NCBI GenBank assembly: GCA_009760855.2
Contig: WPIO01000085.1
Span: 1,362,501-1,412,500 of the forward strand
Source of the DNA: Cristatella mucedo
Lineage: Eukaryota > Bryozoa > Phylactolaemata > Cristatellidae
DNA length: 50,000 nucleotides
Reading direction: 5' to 3'
Both the position numbers and the translations under genes were made by a program. Under the pieces are notes generated by a model. It searched no databases and had not been told where the DNA came from. It was given only the letters and a program-made list of their open reading frames with translations. Of this stretch, positions 10,711-22,049 are shown one piece after another. Positions within the stretch are counted from its first letter, which is position 1. Each line of letters begins with the position of its first letter.

Positions 10711-10719
10711 GAGAGAGAG
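10630..10719. repeat. (GA)n microsatellite in BABAM2 intron 3
   Basis: About 45 GA units with one phase break. In the transcript it is (CU)n placed directly ahead of the exon 4 acceptor. Confidence 0.97.
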
Positions 10720-10997
10720 GCTGAGGCGGCTCGTAGGCCTCGCTCAGCGCTTCGAGGAGCGGTCAGCTCAGCTCAGCCTCCTCCTAGTCCTCCTCCTGTG
10801 GTGGCGGCGTGCCGTTCCCATCAGCACTGCGCTCCGGGGGCGGGGTAGGGGTGGCAAGTCAGGGCAGCAGAAGGAGGTGGGGGAGATAAGCCACCGAGCA
10901 GACACCATCGATCGAAAGTCAGGGAAAGGCATCCAGCATGCGGAAGGGAAGAAGTGCGTGCGCTGCCGGACGGCGCCGTGGCAGCGGTGATACGAAC

Positions 10998-11089
10998 CGG
11001 AAGTCTGTCGATGACTGGATTGAAGGACGGCTCGCCGAAAATGAAGTCGGGTGGGAAGTCAGGCTCGGCTGCATTGCATAGCACCTCCC
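10998..11089 (-). CDS. BABAM2: BABAM2 exon 3
   Basis: Acceptor cacctacctaatag; donor CCG then gttcgt. Its first two bases complete a Trp codon with the last base of exon 2. The peptide [20 protein letters not shown] matches BRE [20 protein letters not shown] at every position of spacing, including the invariant PPDFIFGE. The remaining ten residues up to exon 4 also keep the BRE length with no gap. Confidence 0.92.
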
Positions 11090-11318
11090 CTATTAGGTAG
11101 GTGTACAGGCATTGTACAGCGCGCAGAATGACAGAGTGAATTGAGGAGCGCGAGGGAAACTGCGCCAAGGCTGCATCGGTGAGTGAAGGGGCCGTAGAGC
11201 TGGCAATACTAGTAACAGTTGCAATAATCATTTGACCTTGAAGCTCCCACAATACTTGAAATAAAGCAGCCTGGCAGAGGTTTCTTGCTGCTCGACTGAA
11301 TTATTTGTCTCTCTTTCT

Positions 11319-11493
<175 letters not shown>

Positions 11494-11494
<1 letters not shown>

Positions 11495-11637
11495 AATAAT
11501 AATAATAATAATAATATTGCACTTGATAAAGCGCCCTCAGAGAACTTAATCTCTTTCTAGGCGCTTTACATTTGCTGCAAAGTTACGCAATAGAATAGTA
11601 AGTAAAATCATGCTTGAAAAACAAACAAAATGAATAA
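11494..11637 (-). repeat. LINE-A 3' end
   Basis: On the minus strand: aagcatgattttacttacta, tttgcagcaaatgtaaagcg, the hairpin block and an (ATT)n tail. It is extremely 5'-truncated and sits between the CT array and BABAM2 exon 2. Confidence 0.9.
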
Positions 11638-11781
11638 CTCTCTGGCCCAGCAAGGCTTGGCACTGCCGGCACACCCAGAGGACTGTCAATTTGATAGGCA
11701 ACAACTTCCCAGCCTGTATGAGCGCACAGAGTACAATTCAAGTGGGGGCGCAAGTGCTGATCAAGAAGATCAAGGACGCAC

Positions 11782-11870
11782 ATGTCAGCGTGGCTCCTGC
11801 GAACGGTATGAGTAGTCGAAATCTGTCACACGTGGCAGCATTTGACACAGGTCGAATCACCAGGTCACAG
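11782..11870 (-). CDS. BABAM2: BABAM2 exon 2
   Basis: A very good acceptor (gttgtccttttgcag) starts the exon; the donor is ACAT then gtgcgt. With the two bases left over from exon 1 it opens with Gly-Cys, giving LRSGCDLV against BRE LKSGCTSL. CDRFRLLIPFAGATLT then matches CDRFKLHIPYAGETLK. The exon is 89 nt, phase 2 in and phase 1 out, and joins exon 3 through a split Trp codon. This is the first UEV-like domain of the protein. Confidence 0.93.
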
Positions 11871-11999
11871 CTGCAAAAGGACAACATCCCAGAATCAGCT
11901 ACATGCATCAATTTTGCTTAGCCGCAAAGCTCGACCACTGTCTACTGGCTAATGCAAGTAACAGCAGCACAAGCAGAATAAGTGATAAACCAAGATGAA

Positions 12000-12318
12000 T
12001 GAGAGAGAGAGAGAGACAGAGACATAGAGAGAGACAGAGAGAAAGAGAGAGAGAAAGAGAGAGAAAGAGAGAGAAAGAGAGAGAAAGAGAGAGAAAGAGA
12101 GAAAGAGAGAAAGAGAGACAGACAGACATGCTTGGACACACAAAGAGTCGAGAGGGAAAGAAAGGGGAAAAAGAGACATGTAGGGACAGAGACAAAAGAG
12201 AGAGAGAGAGGGAGAGACAGACAGAGACAGACAGGAGAGAGAGAGACAGACAGACAGGAGAGAGAGGGAGACAGACAGAGACAGACAGACAGACAGGAGA
12301 GAGAGAGATAGAGAGATG
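12000..12318. repeat. Complex (GA)n/(GACA)n microsatellite
   Basis: Mixed GA, GAAA and GACA motifs with one short unique interruption near 12129-12180. It lies in BABAM2 intron 1. The open frames through it are low-complexity. Confidence 0.95.
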
Positions 12319-12507
12319 ACAGACAGGAACACTTGAGACTGGTGGGCGCCGGAGCAGACACACAAGAAACAGGAAAGATGGCACCACAAATGAACAATAA
12401 CACAAGTCTCTCTCACTGCAACGGCACACCGGGAGACACCGGGATAACTGATAACTTTGAAAGGGTCGCTCCTTAACTCCCCTGGCAAGGTCATTCCAAA
12501 GATGTTT

Positions 12508-12690
12508 AATGGGTCGTGATAGCCCTGGAGGTAAGGTCCTCGTGCTTCACGACTGCAGTCACGTGAGTTTGAATCCTGCACTGGACGCTCCTTTATTGCC
12601 AACTGCAAGTGGTGATGGCAGCCGGTTAGGCCGGTTAGGCTTGTTAGGCTGCCGCTATACAAATGAGGCTGTTCAATCACCTATTACTAT
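12508..12690 (+). mobile_element. SINE-B (tRNA-derived)
   Basis: tRNA-like head beginning gtcgtgatagccctggaggt, a diverged B box (gagtttgaatcctgc) and the body cctttattgccaactgcaag. The characteristic tail is gctatacaaatgaggctgtt followed by caatca. It matches the copy at 22702. Confidence 0.8.
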
Positions 12691-12771
12691 TCTTATTACT
12701 ATTCAATGAGACTCATATCCGGCGACTTGCTCGGCCAATCGATGACATGGATACTGCCGTCATAGCATTTT

Positions 12772-12972
12772 AATAATAATAATAATAATGATGATGGTAC
12801 GCTTGATATAACCCCGTCAGAGAACTCAATCTCTTTCTAGGCACTTTACACTTGCTGCAAAGGAAGCACGATCGAATCGTTCGTGGTAGCATGCTCACTG
12901 ACGACAAGCTTAACACGGTTAAGAGTGACACACACAGGGTCATCATGCAAGTTTGGTTAGTGGCAGCATGCA
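12772..12972 (-). repeat. LINE-A 3' end
   Basis: On the minus strand it runs from cactaaccaaacttgcatga through the 3' UTR, tttgcagcaagtgtaaagtg, the hairpin and an (ATT)n tail. No coding part remains. Confidence 0.88.
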
Positions 12973-12989
12973 CAGTGTAATAACAACAA

Positions 12990-13135
12990 GAATATGATTC
13001 GTTTGTATAGCGCTCTAAGATAACTTAATCTCTACTCAGGCGCTTCAAACATGCCACGGGGCTCGAGCCCGCGACCTCAGCCTTGACCTTGATCATGATC
13101 TTGAGCACCTTAACCACTGGGCCAAACCAGCTCGC
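12990..13135 (-). mobile_element. SINE-A copy
   Basis: Minus strand: gagctggtttggcccagtgg, a B-box-like gcgggctcgagcccc, then gcgcctgagtagagattaag and the shared hairpin. Ends tacaaacgaatc. Confidence 0.82.
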
Positions 13136-13283
13136 ACGCACGATCGCTTTCCGTGTGCTTTAAGGTTCAATTCTGCGGACAAATAAGGCTGCCGCCCGAC
13201 GTTCGTCGGACGGCATGGAATCCCAATGCCACGCTGCACGTCGTGATCAGCACGTCGAGATCAACGCTCCAGTCCATTATGCC

Positions 13284-13359
13284 AGCAATGCAATGCAGCA
13301 ATGCAATGCAGCAATGCAATGCAGCAATGCAATGCAGCAATGCAATGCAGCAATGCATG
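13284..13359. repeat. 13-bp minisatellite
   Basis: Five perfect units of agcaatgcaatgc plus a partial sixth. It lies in BABAM2 intron 1. Confidence 0.95.
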
Positions 13360-13784
13360 AATATACGCAGCCTGCGCGAAAGAAGAAAGAAGCCTGCGCG
13401 AGCGCAAATAAATTCGGCACAGCATCTACCTGCACGCATTCGAGCGTACCCGCTAATGCACTAAGCGCTATCGTCACGGCCGCCCGCGAGATAAAACACG
13501 CGCCTCCTCCTCCTCCGCGAGCCTCCTCCTCCGCGCGGTACTGACAGCCAGAGCGAACGGTGGGCCGTGCTCGAACGACGAACACAAGCCAAAGTAGAGA
13601 GAAGGCAGCGAAAACCTTCGGCTTATGAATAATCACGTCGAAGCTTCGAGATCCGAAGCCAGCAGCAGCAGCAGCAACGGCAGCAGCAGCGAAAGAGCCA
13701 CCGTAGAGTAGGTAGAGAGCGCAGGAAAGCAGGCCACCGGGTCGACGAGCCGCGATCACAGACAGCCGCCGCACTCAAGCTTAC

Positions 13785-13885
13785 CCGCTGCGAAGGTCCA
13801 CTATTTGCGGCGCTTCCTCGGACAGTCCTACCCTCGTTTGAAGCAGGCCCTGCACGCACTTTTCCAGCGAAGAGCAGAGCGACAT
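13785..13885 (-). CDS. BABAM2: BABAM2 (BRE) exon 1 with start codon; gene-level note
   Basis: BABAM2/BRE is a UEV-domain scaffold of the BRCA1-A and BRISC complexes. There it works with the K63-specific deubiquitinase BRCC36, Abraxas/ABRO1 and MERIT40 in DNA-damage signalling and cytokine-receptor turnover (known of the family). This exon starts at ATG 13885 in a good context (gaggcgATG), encodes 33 codons plus two bases, and ends at an ideal donor (GCGG then gtaagc). VGLSEEAPQIVDLRSG aligns with BRE VGLDATNCLRITDLKSG. Exons 1 to 4 join in consistent phase with matching length. The gene reads leftward through large introns full of transposons and lies head-to-head with RANBP3. Exons for the middle of the C-terminal half were not found, so completeness is unknown. 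Confidence 0.88.
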
Positions 13886-14481
13886 CGCCTCGCTGAGCTT
13901 CCCAACAGGCAGGCAGAGGGCCCCCTCACGTACGTGCTCTGGCAATTCGACACCTACGCGTGCACTCAAAATAGCGCGCCGGCGCGCGCGCGCGCGCGCA
14001 AATCCAAAGATATCCTGCCACAATTCAGGACGCTTAGAAAATAATGAATTTATTTTGATCACTTTCTCTTTCTTTTGAACGAATTTTAGCTGGTCAGCGT
14101 AAATTACACGAACGAGCAGTGTCGCCGGTCCGCCGAAATTGCAGCGGCACGCCGGTCGCCGCCATTTTCCGCTGTGCGCAAGTCGACCGCTGCAGTTTAT
14201 GGTAAGAGAAGAGACATTTGCTGCCCGTACTGCGCCACCGCCGCTGCATGTCCCACGACCTAGATAGATATAGTCAGTCGTCGACGCTGCTCGCGATGGG
14301 ATGCGCTGTTTCCGGTCTGGGCCGTCGTGGCGGATCCAATCGACGGCGCGCCGGGTCCGAAGCCTCACGCCGCCGCCTCCGCCGCCGGCTTGTATGCGGC
14401 CGTCGGCGGGTCGAACGCCTGCGCGCGCGCGCGCGCGCGTCATGGCCGTGACTCGTCCGCTTCAGCGCGCGCGGCGGCGGC
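13886..14481. promoter_or_regulatory. Probable bidirectional promoter of BABAM2 and RANBP3
   Basis: About 600 bp of GC-rich, CpG-rich sequence separates the divergent BABAM2 start codon from the first recognisable RANBP3 coding exon. It holds two (CG)n runs (about 13980-13999 and 14415-14440). The arrangement suggests a shared CpG-type promoter. Transcription start sites cannot be seen, and RANBP3 may have further 5' exons here or within it. Confidence 0.5.
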
Positions 14482-15763
14482 ATGTTCTTTCAGGCCGAGT
14501 TTCCGTGCCCGAAAAGCGACTACGGCGACGATGCGCCGCCTGCTGCCAGCGTCCTCTCCAAGCCGCGGCTGACGCTGAAGCCGAGCGGCTTGCTGGTCGT
14601 GCCGTCTGCTCTGCCTGCCGCCGATGCCTCGCCTACCGCTCGCAAGGAGAGCTCCGCCGCCGGTGCGTCGTCGGATGCCGTGCGCGACAGTTCGTCGGGC
14701 AGCCACATGGGCCTGCCGCTCGCCTCCGCTTCCGCCGACGAGCCTTCTTTGACAACAAAGAGTGCCAAGTATCTCTGGTCAGCGAGGTTCGTCTGCAAAC
14801 CGGCGGCGCTGGCCGGTATCAGTGACGCCGACAGTGGCGGCGACTCGAAAGATGCCACAATCGCCGGCGACTCGAAAGATGCCACAATCGCCGGCGACTC
14901 GAAAGATGCCACAATCGCCGGCGACTCGAAAGATGCCACAATCGCCGGCGACTCGAAAGATGCCAAAACCCGGGGTGACTCGAAAGATGCCACAATCGCC
15001 GGCGACTCGAAAGATGCCACAATCGCCGGCGACTCGAAAGTTGCCAAAACCCGGGGCGACTTGGGCGGCTGCTCTGCCGCCACCGAGAGTGGCTTCGTTT
15101 TTGGCCAAAATCTGTGTGAGCGAGTGACGAACGCTGCAGCAGCAGCTGCTGCCGCCCCCGAATCATCCGACTCGCAGAGAGGCAGCACTGCATCGTCGAA
15201 GCAGCAACCGCCTTCAGCCAACGGCGACTTCGTGTTCGGGCACAATCTGGACGAGCGGGTCGAAAATGCTGCCGAGCCAGCCGAGGCTCGAGACGCCTCG
15301 GCGGCAGCGCTGCAGCATCCGGCGGCGGCCGACGGATCCTGCGGGGGCGGCATGCCAAAGGCAGGAGGAGGCAAGAGTCTGGAGGACGCCGTCAGCGAGT
15401 ACGAGGAGCGTCTGCGGAACAGTGGTCCCGTGCTACCCGAGGTCGAGGTCGTGACCGGCGAGGAAGAGGAGTCCAACGTCATGCACGCCAGCGGCCGTCT
15501 GTTCTGCTTCGACAAGGAGCGCAGCAACTGGGTGGAGCGCGGCCGCGGGCTGCTGCGACTCAACGACAGCAGGCCGCGCGCCGCCGCCACCTCCGACGAG
15601 CTTGGCGGAGGAGGAGGAGGCGTTGGCGCGGCTGCAGCCTCCTCCACCTTCCGGTCGCGGATCGTCATGCGCACGTTCGGCATATTGCGCGTCATCTTGA
15701 ACACGAAGATCTGGTCGGGCATGCTGTGCGAGAAGATCAACCAGAAGAGTCTCCGCATCACCG
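14482..15763 (+). CDS. RANBP3: RANBP3 large exon (FG motifs and most of the Ran-binding domain)
   Basis: RANBP3 is a nuclear cofactor of the exportin CRM1; it binds RanGTP through a RanBP1-type domain and assists cargo export (family knowledge). This 427-codon stretch has a Ser/Ala/Lys-rich N-terminus, eight 9-residue repeats (residues about 120-191) and two FG motifs (FVFGQNLCERV near 204, FVFGHNLDERV near 250) like those in the vertebrate protein. The Ran-binding domain (about 320-427) includes VEVVTGEEEESNV, NWVERGRGLLRLND, SRIVMRTFG and RVILNTKIW. The exon ends after one base of a Gly codon at a GC donor (ACCG then gcaagc). The start is uncertain: tctttcag at 14484-14492 would also be an acceptor, in which case the ATG is upstream. 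Confidence 0.93.
14839..15054 (+). repeat. 27-bp coding minisatellite in RANBP3
   Basis: Eight units encode GDSKDATIA (six) or GDSK(D/V)AKTR (two). Units are almost identical at DNA level, so expansion is recent. The reading frame is preserved throughout. Confidence 0.95.
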
Positions 15764-15867
15764 GCAAGCTGCCCGCTGCCTGCCTGCCTGCCAAACAGCG
15801 CGGCCCCTCCCTCTTCCTGTCGTGCTGCTGCAAGTCCTCGTGCGAAACGGCAACTGTCGTGCGGGGA

Positions 15868-16061
<194 letters not shown>

Positions 16062-17444
16062 CTGGCTGGCTGTGATGCTGTCGGCCCTGCTTGGTGTCAG
16101 CTCTGATAGCTCGGGAATTCCATCTCTGATTTCTGCGGCCGTTCGTGTCACCATAGCAGCAGCAACCCTAACGCTCGCGCGTCCCGGGCAGCATGGTTTA
16201 ATCGTGCTGTTTTGACCTGTCAATTCGCCCAGCGAAACGAAAGCCGTGCCAGAGCCGTTATCGGGCTCCCGGGTGCTATCAAATTGTCTGGGTGAAAGCG
16301 ATCTATCAAATTGGAAGTGATTGAGCGGTCTCCCTTTTTTAAAGCCATGCTAGCTAGTTCTCATTCTTGAGCACCGGGTTCCTGTGAATGCTCATTGGAA
16401 TCAGTGCATAATGACCTCGCTCTTGGATTGGGGTAGGGTATGGCATTGTAGGGGTACAGCCGAAATAGGGGAATTCCCCAGCAGGTTGTTCTGAAGATGG
16501 TTTTCAGCACTCGGAAGGTAGCCATTCGGGTAGATGAAAAAAAAACTACGAATATTTCTAGTTTCGTCGGGTCTGCAGGCTCGGACACCCCACCAATCAC
16601 AAAGCTCAAGTGAAGGTGGTAGCAGTGCTGTTCTATGGAGCCGCTAAAGTGCATCAGAATTCCTTCTCAATTAAATTGCATTTTCATCCTCTATATGGGC
16701 TCACACTTCGAATTTTAATTGAATCGTGGTTGGATCGACCAAGGGCCATCGCTTGGGGGGGTCGTCGTCTTCTGGCGCTGTGTGAGACAGGGGAAACGAT
16801 CGTCGCTACCTTCGCCGGAGATCTGCACGAACCTTAGCGCGTGCATCTATCTCTTCCTGGGGAGGGAGACCGATAGACTTCTCCAAAGTCCGCCGGATGT
16901 CGATCCTCGTGCGCGTGCTTGCTTGCCGCTCTCTTCTTATTGCTTGCCTAGTTTTGCTTGTTGGGCAGACTTCCTTAGTGGTACTCACATGTTGAGGCTG
17001 CCGTGATTGCAGCTGTGCCATTCCACGCACACGCAGCCGATCCTTAGTCGTGGCATTGTCGGCTAGGTTGTTGCTGTATGTGGCTGATGGAGCCTAATAA
17101 TGCCTCACGCCTCTGTCATCCTGCAAAGAAGTGAGTAAGAAATAAAGAGAAGCTAGTAGGCACTAGTTACTTGAGGTACTACTTGGTGGAGCAGCGAGCG
17201 TGTCTTCTCTTGCCAATCGTCTTTGAAAGGAGGGTCGAGGGCGAGGATAGGTCGCCCACAAAGGAGGGAGCCGCATTGAGAGCCTGGAGGCAGAAAGAAG
17301 AGCTATCGCGACCGTCAGCTCTGGCATTGCTTCGGGGCTCTAGTGTTGCAGCATTAATTCTGTGACCTCTAAATCTTCTGTGTGCCTCTAAAATGCCATC
17401 ACTTTGCCCTTCACCATGCGTAGTCAGCATGGTTAAGGTTTGCT

Positions 17445-17548
17445 ATTACTCACCATTCAATTGCATTTCCCTTTGCAGCAAATGTAAAGCGCCTAGAAAG
17501 AGATTGAGTTCTCTGAGGACACTTTATCAAGTGCATTATTATTATTAT
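17445..17548 (+). repeat. LINE-A 3' end
   Basis: tactcaccattcaattgcat, tttgcagcaaatgtaaagcg, the hairpin (agcgcctagaaagagattga onward) and an ATT tail, inside the RANBP3 intron. Confidence 0.9.
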
Positions 17549-17699
17549 TCCTTGTACTTGTGGCCATGCAAATTAGCCTTTACATGCAGGGAACCCGCTC
17601 TCTTTTAAGCCGTGCATCCATGCATTAAGAAGACGTGTGTATGCTGTGTGTGTGTTTATGCTGTGCGCATCGGTCCATGCAGCCTGCTCGTTTTAAAGT

Positions 17700-17870
17700 T
17701 ACCACTGGGTTTTAGCCCAGGGGCAAGGTGCTCGCTCTTTGCGACGCGGCCCTCCTCGGGTTCGAGTCCTGCAGTGGCCGATTCTTTATTGACCGCCGCA
17801 AGTGTTAGTGATAGCCGTGAAGGCTCTTCTGATGCTATATAAATGATGCTGTTGAATCAGCTTTCGAATC
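17700..17870 (+). mobile_element. SINE-B copy
   Basis: Carries the B box cgggttcgagtcctgcag, the body tctttattgaccgccgcaag and the tail gctatataaatgatgctgtt. The 5' head is diverged. Confidence 0.8.
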
Positions 17871-19484
17871 CAGCCTCTACTGCCGTGTCTTTTTGTTGCA
17901 CCCTAGTATTATTATTATTAGGAATCGACAGGCCAGTCACGGATTGCTGCCAGCACAATTATTTTTTATGTTGCATCAATTTATCCGACAGACGTGTTAG
18001 TGGATCTGCTTTCTGCTGTGGGACAGGGAGCAATGGAGATTCGTTGTGTAACGTTGCAGTTGGCGAGGCTTACCCGTGCAGGCAATGCAGCAGCAGCCTG
18101 AACTGGCAGTTTCCCGGGGCTTTCACAAAACTGAAGTCAAGCGGTCGTATGTTGAACGAGAACACATCCTCAAACCTATGGCTTAAGTGAATTGTCAATG
18201 TGCGACTTCCATTATAAAAAAATCAGGGTTTTTGTTATGTTTTGTCCAAAAATCTTGTCTCGCCCGGCTCAGCCACTTTTGTGAAAGCAAGACATCTCAA
18301 CCCACTGGAAGCCTTGATTCCAGTTTCAATTTCGATGTGTATGTCAAGACATAGTAGTGGTTGGGTTTCTTTATAGATTTCGTAATTGATTTGGGAATTT
18401 CAGCTTGTAAGGAATTCTCATTAAAACAAACCGATGGTCATTTAAAAAAAATCCGTATATCCTTCTGGGCATACCCCTGGTAAGTCTTAAAACTGAAAGT
18501 AATATCCAACTGCCGGTTTACCTGTCGCAATATTGTTAACTTGCGCCCAAGGCTCAGTGTAGCAGCTGAGGTAGCTGGGGAAGCTTGCAAAATGCTCCAT
18601 CATTCTCTCTATCAATCATTCTCTCTGGTTTAGGTTTTAGGGTTTAGAACAGTTGACTGTTTATTTTGTATCTGCCTTTTGCTGTCATGACATAGCACCG
18701 ACTTGCTAAGCAAGCTGAAAATTTGATTACTATGCCTAGTTTCATCCCATATCAGGCCGTCTAAAAATTCCGCGACTTATCTCGGAGAGATCGTGTCTGC
18801 AAAAGCTGCATAAAATCTGCAAAATATCTGCATAAAATAACTTTTGAAAAAATCTTGAGCGCTTTATAAAAAAGGCACAATTTTTTAGATCAGCGATTTA
18901 ATCAGGATAGCATCCTGAATACCTCGTTATGTCTATTACATGAACATCGGAACTGAAACAGGAAGCTCGCCGTTCCCTAGGCCAAGAATGGTGCTTTATA
19001 ATCTAGCCGACGAGAATTACCACTAGGGTATGTGGCAGCCACTAACCAATAAGTTGATGCGGTTCCCCTAATAACTTCCATGTGAGGTTTGGGCAAACTA
19101 GCCAGAAAAACTGGTTTTTCTCTTATAGTAGCCATGCATTGCCTTTTCAGTCTGGCTTTAGTTTGAGGAGTAGTTATCCATATCTATGTTCACTTCCTAT
19201 GTGCGTTTTATATTTATTTTTACAAAACATCTATTGGAAATCGCCAATTCTTGTTTGAGCGTTAGTAGTGTCATAATCCACATTGCCGTCTATGGCTCGG
19301 TCCTGTTGAGGCCTTTGCCTCCCCCTCACATATCTTTCACAACGCTTACACACGAGTTTACTCCAGACTGTATCCCCCTGGTTAAGGCGCCCGAGCCACA
19401 GCGGCTTCTTACGGTTGGCATCCGCCGGGGCGCGATTGGCATAGCACCCGTCTGGCAGTAGCTGGTGCTGTTACAAAAAGCATG

Positions 19485-19704
<220 letters not shown>

Positions 19705-19797
19705 GCGGGGAGGGTGTGTGATAGCTAATGTATGTGATGCTGTGGCCTTCCTGAAACCACCCTTGTGTCACCTCTGCTGTCGACTGTTTTGGTGCAG

Positions 19798-20159
19798 GCA
19801 TGGAGGACAATGTTGTTCGAGTGTTCCTGGTCACGGCAGCACCCAAGGATGTCGACGGCCTGCTCGGTGCCGTTCTGCATCGAATCGCTCGTCTCAAGCG
19901 TCACGAGGAGCTGGCCGAAGCCACTGCTCTCTCGGCCACTGCTAGCGACAGTCGCCCGGAGCTCGTGGCGAGCTCGAAGCGGAAGCGGGGCGCTGCCGCC
20001 GCCTCAGCAGCGGCGGCAGCGGAGCTCGCTGCCGATGCTGCTGCTACGGCTGACCACTGGACGTCGGCTGACCGCGCCTCGATTTCGCCTTCGAAGAAAC
20101 CTCGGCCGGCAGAAGATGGAGGGCGGGCCGATGGACCGACTACGGCAGCCGACGTCTAA
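19798..20159 (+). CDS. RANBP3: RANBP3 last exon
   Basis: Starts after acceptor gttttggtgcag. VVRVFLVTAAPKDVDGLL and AVLHRIARLK align with the end of the vertebrate RANBP3 Ran-binding domain (VKVFLISASSKDTGQLY, ALHHRILALR), closing the domain begun in the previous exon. The tail is Ala-rich and contains a basic cluster (SKRKRG) that could be a nuclear localisation signal. The stop is TAA at 20157. The two exons give about 547 residues. No polyadenylation signal was clear in the next 400 bases. Confidence 0.93.
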
Positions 20160-20550
20160 GAGATGCCTCTCGTCCCTGTGGATCCTGTCTGTTGCAACGA
20201 CCATGCGACGGCCTTTTGGCCTGGCTGCTGTGAAGCCCTTGCCCTGCATCAGGGCAGAATGTGGATGTACCGTTCTCTCTCGAAAGATTCTCTGTCGAAG
20301 GGCTCGGTTCGTCGCACATGAGGAGAGGCATCTTTTTGGCTATAAGTGCTGGCCGAGTTATACATCCTATGTGTCTAATGTGACCTCGATTACCTCCATC
20401 GTCTGTGCTTAGCTTGGCACGATGCGTGGTCCTTGGAGTTCAGGGGTGACTTCCTGTGTGTCGGACCATGCAGCCCTTGTTGTGATTGGGCCCAGAAAAT
20501 ACCCTAGGCTGCCCTACTGACAGTCATCCTAGGTGTCTGCGTTTGCTCAC

Positions 20551-20646
20551 CTCTTGGTTATTCTTCTCGAACTGAATTTCGGCCATGTTGTCAAGAATGC
20601 AAGACAAAGCCGGAATGTTGGGCAAGCTGCAACGATAGCGGCTTAA
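20551..20646 (-). CDS. Candidate 96-nt exon of an unidentified gene
   Basis: Acceptor caccgtattacag and donor GAG then gtgagc enclose exactly 32 codons in phase 0. The peptide starts LSRYRCSLPNIPALSCIL and ends IQFEKNNQE, which looks like real protein rather than noise. I do not recognise the family. The exon would belong to a minus-strand gene convergent with RANBP3. No neighbouring exon was confirmed, although the frame stays open upstream to about 20916. Confidence 0.4.
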
Positions 20647-20916
20647 CTGTAATACGGTGAGCACTTGTAAACTGGTAACCTTATGAACACTAAGCCCGAG
20701 TTGTATGCTGGCGCTGGGTATAGGGAGGCCAAGTTGTGCCCTTGTACAAGCTAGTGACAAAACTCTAGGTATGTCACCTAATTCAGCTGCTGCATCTCCG
20801 TGTGCTGTAGCTCGGCCAGAGAAGCTCTGCCTAGGTGAGAGATGAAACTCCTTCATTTCTTTTGTCATACGTTGACTGCTTTTATTATATATATTGGCAA
20901 AGTGAAAACCTGTCAT

Positions 20917-21550
20917 TGCTTGTCAGTTGCTGACGTCGCATGAATCAAGCACTGGATAATATATGCTCTGTCTGCACCGAGTGCTCATGGCCCAAACACT
21001 GAGCTGTACACCCAAATCCTGACTACTGATTGCCCTGGTCACGGGTAGGGCTGATCCTTTCAGTGTGAAATGGTTAAATAATTCAAGGTCAGTCTGCTTA
21101 TCAGACAAATGTATTAATTCTAGTGGCTAGCCACGCGAGAATTGCATCGTGTAGTTCTACCGGGTGAAAGTCAGGTTAGCAACAACGAAGTGCATCTGAA
21201 GTTCGAACCCAAGTTTTCGTTGCACATTTTGATGGCATGTAGGTATCAGGGCGCAGCAGCAGCAGACCTGGGCGATTGTTGGCGACAGGAATGAGAATCG
21301 ACACGAGTCCTCAGTTTTCTGGCCAAACAAGGAACTCACAGGCCGCAACATTGGATACCAATGCACGCTAAACAAAGTCTGCTTCTGATGCTGGTTTGTC
21401 CGAATCATATAAAAGGTGGTTCAATTTTGGCATCCCGGAAAACAAATCTGATACTATGTAGGTACAATAAACGCATAGATTATACAGAGATTAAAGGGTG
21501 TGTATTCAGCTTCTTTTTAACTGTCAGGTCAAGGGATGTGCTGGGTCAGT
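20917..21550. other. No recognisable feature
   Basis: Unique-looking, moderately AT-rich sequence with short open frames on both strands. I could not support any gene or repeat here. Confidence 0.5.
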
Positions 21551-21554
21551 AGGA

Positions 21555-22040
21555 AATGAGTCTTTTTGAGTTTTGGGAGAATACGAATTAAAGGCACGGT
21601 CTCCAAAGAATTTGAGGTTCGTACAATGTAAAGCTAAATGATTTTTGAGTCAGAATAGCGGATGCCTAGCCTGGTGGGGGAGTAGTTCTTATAGGTGGGC
21701 TGGAGCCAGAGAATAAAGGGACCTCAAAGAGGAAACCTTGAAGTCGATACGCCAATATTTTATGCTAGTGCAGGTCGGCGAGAAGTGGTATGATGTTGCA
21801 ACAGGGCCTCATAAAAAGGAAAGCCTAGCTGCCGAGTTTTGCACCAACTTCAATCGCTTGGTTGCACCGGCTGGTAGACCAGCCAGCAGTGAGTTGCACA
21901 GAAGTCGAGAGGGGACGCCACAAAGTAATGGACCCATTTATATGTAGTATCCCTGTCTAAGAAAGTCCGAATTTTAGCGAAATTATGTAGCGGTAAGTAA
22001 GCAGACTTGACTGGAGCTGATTTAGTCATCTAATCTTATG
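21555..22040 (-). mobile_element. Diverged LINE-A C-terminal fragment
   Basis: Aligns in minus orientation with 39880-40440. Shared landmarks are gcacggtctccaaagaattt, gcctagcctggtgggggagt, gtgcaggtcggcgagaagtg and gccgagttttgcaccaactt. It is older and more diverged than the other copies and is joined end to end with a LINE-B fragment. Confidence 0.8.
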
Positions 22041-22049
22041 TAATTTAAT

